IMG/VR virus record: IMGVR_UViG_3300027733_000135
Span: 1-33,630 of that record
Source of the DNA: a virus
Length of the DNA stretch: 33,630 bases
Direction: 5' to 3' (one strand)
Under the pieces are notes generated by a model. It did not search any database. It saw only the letters and a list, made by a program, of their open reading frames with translations, and was not told where the DNA came from. Shown one piece after another: positions 6,262-13,562 of this stretch. The stretch's first letter is position 1, and every line of letters begins with the position of its first letter. The position numbers and the translations under genes were made by a program.

Positions 6262-7019
6262 GTCACGACCGGCGCGACGAGGCCCTTGGGTGTGGCGTAG
6301 GCGATGGTCCCGGTAGCCGTCGCGACGTCGTCGGCGTGGCCGGCGAGGTTGCCGACGAACGGGAACAGCGCCGCCCTCCCAGGGCACGGCACGAGCACGC
6401 GGACGCCCTGGCCGTCGACGAGGGAATAGGTCCCATCGAAGCCGCTGGGGAGGTTCATCACCTGCCAGGTGTCCCAACCGGTCTCGGTCCCGGTGGTGAC
6501 CCGCACATCGGCCCGCTCCAGCAGGAACACCGACGCGCTCGCGTACTCGGTGGTGACGGCGACAACACCGCTCCCGCCGCCGACGCGGCTGGCGCTGATC
6601 CCGGTGGGCTGGAGGATCCAGTCGATGATCATCACCTCGTCGTCATCGGAATCGACGCTGGCGGTGATGATCGTGTTGACCGCAGCGGAGGCGTTCAGAA
6701 GCGGGACCCACTCCGCGATCAGCTCGGCCAGGGTCGCGGCGCTGGCGACGTAGTCGTAGCGCGCGGAGGCGTCGGGGAATTCGAGGCGGTAGGTGTCGTT
6801 GCCGTCGAACGGGTCGAGGGTGACGCGCGCCCGACGCCGCGCCGTGTCCTCCTGCAGCGAGATCTGAACGAGCGCCTGGAGCGCGCCGACGACGCTGTAG
6901 CCGCCGCTTCCCCTCGCCGGGAGAACGGTGGGGTCGATGGTAGCGGCGCTCTGCTCGGGGACGGCGCCGCTCGCGAGGAGGGCGTAGCGGAGGGCGAGGG
7001 TCTGGTCGGAGCTGGACAT
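6255..7019 (-). CDS. Hypothetical virion-associated protein
   Basis: A 254-residue protein with an ATG at 7019, 7 bp after the stop of the upstream gene. Mixed alpha/beta sequence. The N-terminal region has DPTVLPARGSGGYSVVGALQ and a charged segment EDTARRRARVTLDPFDG. The C-terminal half has RADVRVTTGTETGWDTWQVM and a glycine/valine-rich end. There is no signal peptide or membrane span. Its location at the distal end of the baseplate gene cluster suggests a tail-fibre-connector or fibre protein. I do not recognise a family. Confidence 0.65.
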   Translation of the reverse strand: MSSSDQTLALRYALLASGAVPEQSAATIDPTVLPARGSGGYSVVGALQALVQISLQEDTARRRARVTLDPFDGNDTYRLEFPDASARYDYVASAATLAELIAEWVPLLNASAAVNTIITASVDSDDDEVMIIDWILQPTGISASRVGGGSGVVAVTTEYASASVFLLERADVRVTTGTETGWDTWQVMNLPSGFDGTYSLVDGQGVRVLVPCPGRAALFPFVGNLAGHADDVATATGTIAYATPKGLVAPVVTQ

Positions 7020-7026
7020 CGTGGCC

Positions 7027-7995
7027 TCAGATGATCGGGTTCAGGACGCCATGATCGGCCACGACCGTGACGGTTCGGAGCGCATCCGCAGTGGGCAGGC
7101 CAGCTCCAAGCGCAGCCGAGTACAGCTCGACCACGTAGTGCTTCAGCTGCGGATCGGTGATCTCGCCTGACCCGGCAAACGTGAAGGTCGGGGTAGCCGC
7201 GTCGAGCGTGCAGAGGACGGTCTCTGCGCCGGTCGACTTGAGGATCTTGATCACGCGGACCTTGAAGTCGTTTGTGGCGCCGACATAGGTGGCGGTGATG
7301 CTCACCAGCTTGGGAAACAGCGCCGGGCCGGTGCTTGCTGGGTCGTAGGGGATGACCAGCGGTCTGCGGAACGACGCATTCTGAGGCACGGCGTTCGGGT
7401 TGAACAGCAGGTGAGACGTTCCCAGCGCGACCAGCGAGGCCGGCAGACCGGCGCCCACGAACGGGTTGACGACGATCGGCGTGTAGCCACCGCCGCTCGG
7501 AGAGAAGTCGTGGTCAAGCGTGAGCAGGTCTGTGTAGTCGTACTGGAAGCGCGCGCCGTACACCGCGTCGGCGATGGCTTTGGGGCCGACCATGCCGGTG
7601 GGCTGGACCTCCAGCATCACAACCGGCCCGGTGCTCTGGAGGATCTTCACGAAGCCGGTGGTGTTGTCGAAGAAGATCCCGGGAAGCCCGCCAGCGTTGC
7701 CCCCAACGACGAGCCCGGCGTTGCCCCCGATCGTGGTCCAGGTCAACGCGCCGCGCGTGGTAGGCCCGGCGGGGTCGACGACGCGGAAGGTCTCGGCGAC
7801 GACGACGTTCGACGCGGGGACGATGTCCGCAAGGTAGCCGATCCAGTCGAAGGCCTCGCCCCAGAGGTCGTTGCACTGGAGCGGGTCGATGGGCTCGCCG
7901 CTCACCCAGCCCGTGCCCTGGCGGCCGAGCGTGGGGACGGTGCGGGTTCCTCCGTTGGTGGCCCACTCGGGCGGCGCGGCTGGTCTGGTCGGCAT
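7027..7995 (-). CDS. Hypothetical tail/fibre protein
   Basis: A 322-residue protein. The ATG at 7995 follows AGGAG with 7-base spacing; the in-frame extension upstream overlaps the previous gene and is arginine/proline-rich shadow sequence. It contains a tryptophan-rich segment near residues 35-55 (LWGEAFDWIGYL) and then a long beta-type sequence (VVVGPT-like strands, GGNAGLVVGGNAGGLPGIFF, QYDYTDLLTLDHDFSPSGGG). It follows the DUF2612-like gene, the place usually occupied by fibre genes in this type of myovirus. Role in host attachment is inferred from position only. Confidence 0.65.
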   Translation of the reverse strand: MPTRPAAPPEWATNGGTRTVPTLGRQGTGWVSGEPIDPLQCNDLWGEAFDWIGYLADIVPASNVVVAETFRVVDPAGPTTRGALTWTTIGGNAGLVVGGNAGGLPGIFFDNTTGFVKILQSTGPVVMLEVQPTGMVGPKAIADAVYGARFQYDYTDLLTLDHDFSPSGGGYTPIVVNPFVGAGLPASLVALGTSHLLFNPNAVPQNASFRRPLVIPYDPASTGPALFPKLVSITATYVGATNDFKVRVIKILKSTGAETVLCTLDAATPTFTFAGSGEITDPQLKHYVVELYSAALGAGLPTADALRTVTVVADHGVLNPII

Positions 7996-8005
7996 GGTCG
8001 GACTC

Positions 8006-8575
8006 CTACACAGCCAGCGGATAACCCCACGCGCTCGTCGGCGAGAGCACCGCGCCCCAGAGGTAGGTGGCAGCGGTGTAGAGGATCGCTTCGGCCGGCA
8101 TGGACCGATCGATCGCGTCCCGCAGAACGCGCCCGGCGCGCTGGAGGTACGGCTCCGATGGCGTGAACCCGGCGAAGGCGTACATGAACAGGCCGACGTG
8201 GACGCCATCGCTGATCAGCCCGATCCTCCCATCCTCGGCCCCGGCCAACCCGAGGAGCACGGCGTAAACGTCGCCCACCTCCCCCGCCGACCCGATCGAA
8301 AGCCTCCGCCCCGCCACGATCCGCCGGTACTCGGTGGTCCCGAGGCCCGCCGGGGGCTCGTTGACTTGGGCGCCAGCGATCTCCAGCACCCACGCCGGAG
8401 CCTGCTCCAGGTCGACGTATCCGGCGGCGAGCGTGAGCAGCTGCTGATCCAGCACCGACCACGGCAGCGAGAGCCCACGGATCCAGACGCCCGACGCGCC
8501 GATTGCCGAAGGAGCCGGCGTGAGGCCGTTGACGTAGGCGTCCCAGTCTTCGAGCGTGGGGTAGATGGCGGTCAT
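8006..8575 (-). CDS. DUF2612-like baseplate protein
   Basis: A 189-residue protein coupled to the gpJ-like gene by an ATGA overlap at 8572-8575. It shows the layout of the DUF2612 baseplate family. A region placing the chain end (LDQQLLTLAAGYVDLEQAP) is followed by VLEIAGAQVNEPPAGLGTTEYRRIVAGRRL and a segment resembling the usual sequence before a short repeat on RNA/LLG helices (DVYAVLLGLAGAED). In DUF2612 proteins the second part normally reads as IG/GAQVNEPR..L.D.EYRR. The protein should sit near the distal baseplate and connect to fibres. Family call from motif similarity and gene order. Confidence 0.7.
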   Translation of the reverse strand: MTAIYPTLEDWDAYVNGLTPAPSAIGASGVWIRGLSLPWSVLDQQLLTLAAGYVDLEQAPAWVLEIAGAQVNEPPAGLGTTEYRRIVAGRRLSIGSAGEVGDVYAVLLGLAGAEDGRIGLISDGVHVGLFMYAFAGFTPSEPYLQRAGRVLRDAIDRSMPAEAILYTAATYLWGAVLSPTSAWGYPLAV

Positions 8576-9666
8576 GCGACGGTCACCGTGCCCGGCACAA
8601 GCAGCGTGGTCGAGGTCGCCGGAGTCACGTCCGCATTCACGCCGTCAAGCAGCAGCGTCCCGCGGATGACGCCCGACGACGGCCCCGGCAGCGCCTGGAC
8701 GATCGCGAGCTGATAGAGCGTGGAGCCCGTGTTCAACAAGTCGAACTGCGCGAGCGCGGCCTGCTCCACCGCCGCCGACACCGAAGCCAGCGTGACGCCC
8801 GTCGCCAGAACCAGCGTAATCGCAACGGTCACGGTCTGCGTCGTCGCCCCGGTCCAGTAGACGGTGGCGGGGAAGCCATCGACGCCGGTGACGACGGTGG
8901 AGTCGCTGCCGGTCGTGAGCGCGGAGGCCCCGACGCAGGCATAGATCGCCTCTGCCAGCGCGATCTCCTGATCCGCCCCGACCGGCGACGGCGCCACGCG
9001 GATCGCAAGCGTCCCGGGCGCCGTGCGCGTCGCGGAGACCGCCGTGACCCACTCCAGCGCAAGCAGCGTCCGCCGGATCCCCGCGGGCGTCGGGCAGAGC
9101 GGGCGGCCGAGGGAGACGGTCCAGCGCCGCCGGAGCAGCGAGTCGGCTTCAACGTCGCGGCCGATCTGGTAGGCATCGCCTGGCGTGTAGAGCAGCGACG
9201 TCGGCGCGGTCGATGCCGTCACCGGCGACAGCGTGGTCGGCGCGCCCTGGGAGAGCGCCAGCGGCCCAGCCTCTACGGCCTCGACGACGAGCTCGTCCCC
9301 GATCCCGACGATGCCGAAGCCGGTCACCACGCGCCACGATCGGGAGTCGGTGTCGCGGTAGATGGCCTCGGCTGCGACGACGCCCACGGCTACGGCGGTG
9401 ACAGTGTAGCGGCTGGAGACGGCGGCCTTGCGGTAGACGATCGGGGCGACGGCTGCGTCGAGCGCGGAGCCGGTGGCGGTCTGGGGGCTGCGCTCGTCCA
9501 GCGCGATCTGCATTCCCTGATCAGCGTCGAACGCAACGGCGCCGACGGTGGCGGTCCAGTCGCCTTCCAGGGTGCCGTCGTAGTCGACGGAGTAGCCCAG
9601 GGCGGCGTCAATGCCGGTGCGGCTCAGGCCAGCCCAGTAGGCGGCGGTGCGGACGGTCCAGCCCAT
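8572..9666 (-). CDS. Baseplate J/gp47-family protein
   Basis: A 364-residue protein; ATG at 9666 is preceded by GGGAG (6-base spacing), and an in-frame GTG at 9696 lacks a site. The arrangement is that of the Mu gpJ/P2 gpJ/T4 gp6 baseplate wedge family: an N-terminal helical part with AAVAPIVYRKAAVSSRYTVT-like content, a small beta domain (AIYRDTDSRSWRVVTGFGIVG) and a long middle (EADSLLRRRWTVSLGRPLCP). The repeat-rich C-terminal half holds VTVAITLVLATGVTLASVSA. In the virion it forms the wedge ring around the hub. It lies between the gp25-like and DUF2612-like genes, the standard order. Confidence 0.8.
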   Translation of the reverse strand: MGWTVRTAAYWAGLSRTGIDAALGYSVDYDGTLEGDWTATVGAVAFDADQGMQIALDERSPQTATGSALDAAVAPIVYRKAAVSSRYTVTAVAVGVVAAEAIYRDTDSRSWRVVTGFGIVGIGDELVVEAVEAGPLALSQGAPTTLSPVTASTAPTSLLYTPGDAYQIGRDVEADSLLRRRWTVSLGRPLCPTPAGIRRTLLALEWVTAVSATRTAPGTLAIRVAPSPVGADQEIALAEAIYACVGASALTTGSDSTVVTGVDGFPATVYWTGATTQTVTVAITLVLATGVTLASVSAAVEQAALAQFDLLNTGSTLYQLAIVQALPGPSSGVIRGTLLLDGVNADVTPATSTTLLVPGTVTVA

Positions 9667-9686
9667 TGGTCGCTCCCATGCCGGCG

Positions 9687-9696
9687 AGCGTAGCAC
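9687..9696 (-). promoter_or_regulatory. GTGCTACGCT box upstream of the baseplate J gene
   Basis: Minus-strand TG-C-TACGCT, an extended -10-like element, 20 bp upstream of the ATG at 9666. It lies in the divergent gap between the gpJ-like gene and a plus-strand small gene and differs by one base from the boxes at 5545 and 21973. Confidence 0.4.
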
Positions 9697-9727
9697 GGGC
9701 TACGGGAGGCGACACAGGGAGGCCAGC

Positions 9728-9976
9728 ATGAGCCGAATCACCGAGTCCGCCGCCGCCATCGTCCACGAAGCCCGCGCCGCCTACGAGGCCGCCAAGGGCG
9801 GAGACGGCGAAGAGGTCGCCGCTGCTGCGCTTGGGCTGGCGGTGGAGGCGTTCCACCTCGGGCAGCTGCTCAAGCTCAAGGGGCCGCTGGGGAAGGCGGC
9901 GCGGAAGCGAGCCACCGACGCAGCGCCCGCGCCGAGCCCCGCCAAAGCGCGCGCTGCCAAGGGTTCCCCCAGCTGA
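9728..9976 (+). CDS. Small helical plus-strand protein
   Basis: An 82-residue protein with GGGAGG upstream of its ATG. It is Ala/Glu/Lys-rich and predicted helical (SRITESAAAIVHEARAAYEA, then EEVAAAALGLAVEAFHLGQL), with a basic Ala/Pro/Lys tail (KARAAKG). It points away from the gpJ-like gene and is flanked by minus-strand baseplate genes. I see no family signature. The basic tail would allow nucleic-acid binding. Confidence 0.55.
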   Translation: MSRITESAAAIVHEARAAYEAAKGGDGEEVAAAALGLAVEAFHLGQLLKLKGPLGKAARKRATDAAPAPSPAKARAAKGSPS

Positions 9977-10178
9977 CGGCCTCCGCGCACTCCGCCGCGA
10001 TCTTCTCGGCGTCGACGGCGCGGAAGAACTCCAAGTCCCGGCCATCGGGAAGTACGACGGCGTGGAGCGAGCGAAGCGGCGGCGGCGGCGGCGGCCGCGG
10101 GCGTTCATCGCTACGCCAGAGTCTGCCAATAAAGCGGAGGCCCCGACGTCTGGTAGGGGTCCGCGACGGTGACGCCAA
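9876..10178 (-). CDS. Doubtful small gene antisense to the preceding one
   Basis: An open frame with protein-like sequence at 10030-9920 (HAVVLPDGRDLEFFRAVDAE, then KIAAECAEAVSWGNPW) lies in the gap between the gp25-like gene and the plus-strand gene. No good start codon with a Shine-Dalgarno is visible: the only start-type codon is TTG at 10178, inside the gp25-like gene. The beginning runs through a proline run encoded by the GGC repeat, and the end is antisense to the 82-residue gene. It may be a remnant or may start at an unusual codon. Confidence 0.25.
   Translation of the reverse strand: MASPSRTPTRRRGLRFIGRLWRSDERPRPPPPPPLRSLHAVVLPDGRDLEFFRAVDAEKIAAECAEAVSWGNPWQRALWRGSARALRRWLASAPPSPAAP
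10076..10095. repeat. GGC trinucleotide run
   Basis: About six and a half copies of GCG/GGC in tandem in the non-coding or doubtfully coding gap between the gp25-like gene and the small plus-strand gene. It could change length by slippage. Confidence 0.8.
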
Positions 10179-10512
10179 CGCCGAAAGCCCGGCCGCGAAC
10201 CATGAGCCGGCAGAGGACTTCGCAGGTGATCACCCCGTCCACCACAGTCGCAGCCACCCGCTCGATCGCGACGACGCCCGGCACGAGCACGACCTGCGCC
10301 CTCACCGCCCCCTCGATCTCCGCGAGCGGCACGGCCAACCGGGTGAGCCAGTCGCCCCAGGGCAACCCCCGGGCCACGTCCTCCAGCGCGCTCCCCCGGT
10401 GCGTGCGGAGGCGGTGCCAGATCTGGATGGCGATCGCCTCGTAGCCGTGGGCGTAGGCGAAGGGGACGCGGACGGCGCCGGTGGAGGTTCGGGCGAGCGT
10501 GGGAGCGGTCAA
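10111..10512 (-). CDS. Baseplate wedge protein, gp25/W-like
   Basis: A 133-residue protein starting with TTG at 10512 behind GAGGTG (5-base spacing). The pattern matches the T4 gp25 / Mu and P2 gpW-like baseplate family: a helix with QIWHRLRTHRGSALEDVARG, then LPWGDWLTRL, a helix with EIEGAVRAQV and a beta strand (VVDGVITCEVLCRLM). Such proteins anchor the baseplate wedge to the sheath. It lies just upstream of the gpJ-like gene in transcription order, as in other contractile-tail modules, separated from the spike gene by the PAPS-reductase-like insertion. Confidence 0.75.
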   Translation of the reverse strand: MTAPTLARTSTGAVRVPFAYAHGYEAIAIQIWHRLRTHRGSALEDVARGLPWGDWLTRLAVPLAEIEGAVRAQVVLVPGVVAIERVAATVVDGVITCEVLCRLMVRGRAFGVGVTVADPYQTSGPPLYWQTLA

Positions 10513-10516
10513 GGTG

Positions 10517-11428
10517 TCACCTCTCGGTCTCGCACATACCCCACCTCATGCACCCGTCATCGGGATCGTCCACCGGTCCGAAGAGGTTCTCCTGGTCCAG
10601 CGATGCTCGGTTGACGGTGTTCGCCCACCTCACCGCGTCGTCGATACTGACGCCGAGGCGCTGGCCGTCTTCGTTCTTACGCGTTGCCGAAAACAACGAC
10701 GGCAAGTGGTGATGTTCGCCATCATCATGGCCGGCCGCGTGAATCCGCTGCACCACTGCCTCCAGCATCCGGATCGCCTCCATCCGGTTGGCGTCGCGAC
10801 CGACCATCCGCAACTCGGCCTTGCGCGCCATGATGCACGGGAAGCACCCGACCCGGCTGGCGCCCATCAGGTAGAGCGGGTTCGGCTTGATCTGGTGACG
10901 CTGGTGGATGGCGATCACGTCGGCCTCCGTCCACGCGATGATCGGGCGCCAGACCTCGCAGTCGAGCGTGACGGACAGCTCACGCTCGGGCATCTTGGCG
11001 CGTGCGGCGGACTCAGCAGCGCGGATCCCGACGACGTTGACGGGGTAGCGGCCGGCTTCGTGTTCTGCGCGCATGACCTTCTGCGCCTCGAACACCTTGA
11101 GGCTCTGTGTGCAGAAGCGGACCGTGCGGCGCGGCATGATCCGCTTTTTCAGGCAGAGCCGCACGAATGCGCTCGGCGTGATGCCCAGCACGGCCTCGAT
11201 CGCTTCGGCCTCAGCGGTCAACTCCGGCGACAGCGTGACCGGGCAGGCAGAGCGCGCGATCTCCATGCTGAGCGCGTCTTGCAGGTAGTCGAGGTGCTGG
11301 TACGTGAGCGCGTGCTCCCATCCGGTGTCAAAGAAAACGAGGCGCTGCGTGAGTCCGAGTTCTTTGAGGTGTAGGACGGTCGCGGTGCTGTCTTTGCCGC
11401 CGGAAACGCTGGTGATGTAGCTGGTCAA
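10517..11428 (-). CDS. PAPS reductase-family (PP-loop) protein
   Basis: A 303-residue protein with a TTG start at 11428 after GGGGG, 23 bp downstream of an operator-type -10 box. Motifs: PP-loop SGGKDST (9-15), FDTGWEH (33-39), GIRAAES (134-140) and the C-terminal GCFPC (C195, C198). This pattern is that of the phosphoadenosine-phosphosulfate reductase/PP-loop superfamily, which activates substrates with ATP; relatives include DndC and phage PAPS-reductase-like proteins of unknown substrate. A zinc or Fe-S site is suggested by the C-x-x-C and by further cysteines at the C-terminus. It interrupts the baseplate cluster under its own promoter, so it is an accessory gene. The substrate (sulfur chemistry on DNA, RNA or a small molecule) cannot be told from sequence. 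Confidence 0.8.
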   Translation of the reverse strand: MTSYITSVSGGKDSTATVLHLKELGLTQRLVFFDTGWEHALTYQHLDYLQDALSMEIARSACPVTLSPELTAEAEAIEAVLGITPSAFVRLCLKKRIMPRRTVRFCTQSLKVFEAQKVMRAEHEAGRYPVNVVGIRAAESAARAKMPERELSVTLDCEVWRPIIAWTEADVIAIHQRHQIKPNPLYLMGASRVGCFPCIMARKAELRMVGRDANRMEAIRMLEAVVQRIHAAGHDDGEHHHLPSLFSATRKNEDGQRLGVSIDDAVRWANTVNRASLDQENLFGPVDDPDDGCMRWGMCETER

Positions 11429-11450
11429 GGTGCCCCCGTGTGGTCGGCTA

Positions 11451-11479
11451 CCACTAACCGCTAGCGGGGCGCCCGCCAT
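11451..11479 (-). promoter_or_regulatory. Operator-type promoter of the PAPS-reductase-like gene
   Basis: Minus strand: TAGCGGTTA half site (11455-11463) running into -10 TAGTGG (11451-11456), with a 12-bp near-palindrome CCGCTAGCGG at its centre. The hexamer 17 bp upstream (ATGGCG, 11474-11479) is a poor -35 box. Geometry relative to the -10 matches the four other TAGCGGTTA promoters. Confidence 0.55.
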
Positions 11480-11589
11480 CATCGAAGCACCTCGCCCCAC
11501 CGGTAGCTCCCCCAGCACGAGCGGTCATCCCCGCAGGCGGGGATCACGGCCAGCGCGGCGAGCATCATCAGCAGGCCGCGCCGGGTCAC
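11479..11589 (-). CDS. Small lipoprotein (36 residues)
   Basis: A GTG start at 11589 overlaps the stop of the spike gene (GTGA). The product is MTRRGLLMMLAALAVIPACG followed by DDRSCWGSYRWGEVLR. It has a basic n-region, a hydrophobic core and a lipobox VIPA-C with Cys19, i.e. a signal-peptidase-II-type lipoprotein with a mature part of only 18 residues. Size and type resemble Rz1-like outer-membrane spanins, whose partner could be the coiled-coil protein at 4285-4620, but a separation of about 7 kb is unusual. Superinfection exclusion is another possibility. Coupling and the clear lipobox make it likely to be real although very short. Confidence 0.55.
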   Translation of the reverse strand: MTRRGLLMMLAALAVIPACGDDRSCWGSYRWGEVLR

Positions 11590-12179
11590 GAGTCCACCCG
11601 GATCCGGTCGGAGCGGGTGGCGCTCACGGCGTAGGAGTTGGCGACGCCGGCCGCAGCTGCGATCGTGTCCAGCGCGGTCTTGATCGCGTTGAGGTTGGTC
11701 CGCACGAGGTCGTTGCGGGTGAGGTACTCGGCGGCGGCGGCGGTGCCGATGTAGACGGCCTCGGCGGAGGGGAGCCCGATCACCATCTGCCCATCCTCCC
11801 GGTACGGCAGCGTCCCGCGCCCACTGGGAAGGAGGACCTGGTCTGACCAGTCGAACCGCCGCGAGCTCGCCGGGGTCAGCGGCACCTCCGCCCCATCGTC
11901 GATCTCGTCATGCGAGCGGGACCGGACGACCCCGAGGAGCACGTCGCCCGCGTCGAGCCCCCAGGTGATGGAGCGCCCGCCGCCCTCGGGATGCTGGACC
12001 GGCACGCCGTAGACGATCGGCCCAGGTCCATCGCCGATCTGCACGGCGCTGCGGACGTCGGCGGTTCGGGTGGCGGCGTGGTACTCGACGACGACGACGT
12101 AGCCGGCGACCTCGATGCCCTCGCGGGTGGCGGGAGCGTTGGCGAGGAAGAGGTCGGCGAGCGTGGCGCGTTGGTTCAC
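11586..12179 (-). CDS. Baseplate spike protein, Gp138 N-terminal-like
   Basis: A 197-residue protein starting with GTG at 12179, overlapping the hub stop (GTGA). An N-terminal helix (MNQRATLADLFLANAPAT) is followed by an OB-like region with VEYHAATRTADVRSAVQIG, GVPVQHPEGGGRSITWGLDAGDV and RSRSHDEIDDG, then FDWSDQVLLPSG. This is the pattern of the Gp138 N-terminal domain of membrane-piercing spike proteins. The C-terminal helix has LVRTNLNAIKTALDTIAAAAG, as in other short spikes. It follows the hub gene, the expected position. In the virion it should cap the tube and puncture the outer membrane. Confidence 0.75.
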   Translation of the reverse strand: MNQRATLADLFLANAPATREGIEVAGYVVVVEYHAATRTADVRSAVQIGDGPGPIVYGVPVQHPEGGGRSITWGLDAGDVLLGVVRSRSHDEIDDGAEVPLTPASSRRFDWSDQVLLPSGRGTLPYREDGQMVIGLPSAEAVYIGTAAAAEYLTRNDLVRTNLNAIKTALDTIAAAAGVANSYAVSATRSDRIRVDS

Positions 12180-12985
12180 TTAGCAACCCTCCCAGTCACG
12201 TAGGTGTACCACTCCGGCCCCCAAAGGTCCCCGGCGTGCTCGACCTGCTCAGCGACGTAGTCCCCGGCGAGGGTGTCGCCACCGAGGCGGTAGGTATCGC
12301 CGGGGAGGATGCCCGGCTGCATGAGCGTGGTGGAGCGTACCTTCCCCCCGTCGACCTGCTCGGGGTAGCCGACGAGCCCCGAGGCCGGCGCGAAGATGAA
12401 CGCCCGGGTCCTCAGCGCCCCCGACAGCGGCAGCAGCACCAGCCGCCCCGCCTGCACCGACCAGGTACACCCGCAATCGGTGGCGAGCGTGGTGAGCACC
12501 TGGCGCGCCTTCCCGTAGGCCGTGAACCCCCGCGCGTAGACCAGATCCACCGGCAGCGCCTGAGCCGGCAACGAGAGCCCCAGCGCCCCGGCGATGTACG
12601 AGAGCACCTCCGACGCCTTCACCGCCCCCGGCCAGCTCGTGGAGAGCGTCACCGAAGCCAGCGCCGTCGTCGCCTCCTGGACCTGCCACGACGTGACCAC
12701 CTCGCCCTCGGAGACGACGCGGCGCAGCGAGAGGGGGACGACCTGCCCCTGCATCACCTCGCCCGGCCCGTCCGCGTAGCCGGCGACGAGGCGGGTGATC
12801 GTGTCGTCCCGCCCGAGTTGGCCGTAGGAGTCGGTGTTGAGGCCCCACACGTCGATCTGGGCGCCGTCGAAACCCTTGCCGCTGCGGCGGGACCGGAGGC
12901 GCACGCGGAGCCCGTCGATCTCCTGGCCGAGCTGGCCGGGGACCTGGATCTGGAGGCGGGCAACGCGGCCGAAGTAGGTGGTCAT
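12176..12985 (-). CDS. Baseplate hub protein, gp27/gpD-like
   Basis: A 269-residue protein with an ATG at 12985 and a weak GGCGG upstream. The fold pattern of the T4 gp27/P2 gpD hub family is visible: an N-terminal beta segment with RLQIQVPGQLGQEIDGLRV and IDVWGLNTDSY, then LVAGYADGPGEVMQG. The second part has EVLSYIAGALGLSLPAQ, LTTLATDCGCTWSVQ and a beta-rich end (VEHAGDLWGPEWYTYV). Hub proteins join tube and spike. Coupling with the Gp138-like spike by a GTGA overlap fits a functional pair. Confidence 0.75.
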   Translation of the reverse strand: MTTYFGRVARLQIQVPGQLGQEIDGLRVRLRSRRSGKGFDGAQIDVWGLNTDSYGQLGRDDTITRLVAGYADGPGEVMQGQVVPLSLRRVVSEGEVVTSWQVQEATTALASVTLSTSWPGAVKASEVLSYIAGALGLSLPAQALPVDLVYARGFTAYGKARQVLTTLATDCGCTWSVQAGRLVLLPLSGALRTRAFIFAPASGLVGYPEQVDGGKVRSTTLMQPGILPGDTYRLGGDTLAGDYVAEQVEHAGDLWGPEWYTYVTGRVAK

Positions 12986-12994
12986 GCCGCCAGC

Positions 12995-13342
12995 CTACCC
13001 GCAGCGGTCCACCGTCGCCACGCACACCTCCAGCGTGCAGCCGGGCGCCAGCCAGAACGAGGCCTTGCCGCCGGCCTGGCGGGCGCGCGCGACGAGGCGC
13101 TCCTCAACGCCGGGCATCCGGCTTGCGGCGAGCTCGCGCGCGGCCTTGCTCAGCTCGGGGTGCGTCGACGCAGCCCGGAGCGACATGTAGAGGTCGGCGT
13201 CGTCGAACGGGCGGGTGAAGGCGTCCAGCCACACCTGCAGCTCGCGGGCCTCGGGGCGCCAGGCCTCGGGGTAGCGACGCTCGGGGAAGAGGTCGCGCTG
13301 GGGGCGGATGGGCGCCGCGGCCCACCGGCTACGGCTACCCAC
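12995..13342 (-). CDS. Hypothetical protein between DpdA operon and hub
   Basis: A 115-residue protein, likely starting with GTG at 13342, which overlaps the end of the zinc-ribbon gene by 8 bp; no strong Shine-Dalgarno. It is mostly helical with RYPEAWRPEARELQVWLDAF, PFDDADLYMSL and VEERLVARARQAGG, and ends in a cysteine-containing segment (APGCTLEVCVATVDRCG). No family recognised. By overlap it belongs to the DpdA-like operon rather than to the hub gene, which has a 9-bp gap. Confidence 0.55.
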   Translation of the reverse strand: MGSRSRWAAAPIRPQRDLFPERRYPEAWRPEARELQVWLDAFTRPFDDADLYMSLRAASTHPELSKAARELAASRMPGVEERLVARARQAGGKASFWLAPGCTLEVCVATVDRCG

Positions 13343-13562
13343 CGGACACCTCGCAGCGACCGGTGGTGGTCGGGCACACGTCCCGCACCACCACCGGCTT
13401 GGGCTCCAGCGCCGGGTTCGCCCGCCTCGGCCCCGGCGGGTGGCACGCCTCGCACACCCGCAGCCACCCGCCGGTGACTCGGATGCAGAGGAGGGGGTCG
13501 CCGCAGCGGGGGCAGTTGACGAGGCCCTCGCGGGGGTTGCCGACTTCGGTGGGGCTGCTCAT
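13335..13562 (-). CDS. Zinc-ribbon protein downstream of DpdA-like gene
   Basis: A 75-residue protein with GAGGTG before an ATG at 13562 that overlaps the DpdA-like stop (ATGA). It has a zinc-ribbon pattern NCPRCGDPLLCIRVTGG with C-P-R-C and a second pair V-C-E-A-C-H about 20 residues on. The C-terminus has PVVVRDVCPTTTGRC. Probably binds one zinc ion; could contact nucleic acid or another protein of the operon. A function cannot be assigned. Confidence 0.65.
   Translation of the reverse strand: MSSPTEVGNPREGLVNCPRCGDPLLCIRVTGGWLRVCEACHPPGPRRANPALEPKPVVVRDVCPTTTGRCEVSGG

Noticed and set aside
10517-11428. QueC (7-cyano-7-deazaguanine synthase) identity for the PP-loop gene
   Set aside because: GIRxxES and GCFPC motifs and overall layout fit the PAPS reductase/DndC-like branch better than QueC, even though a 7-deazaguanine link would be convenient.
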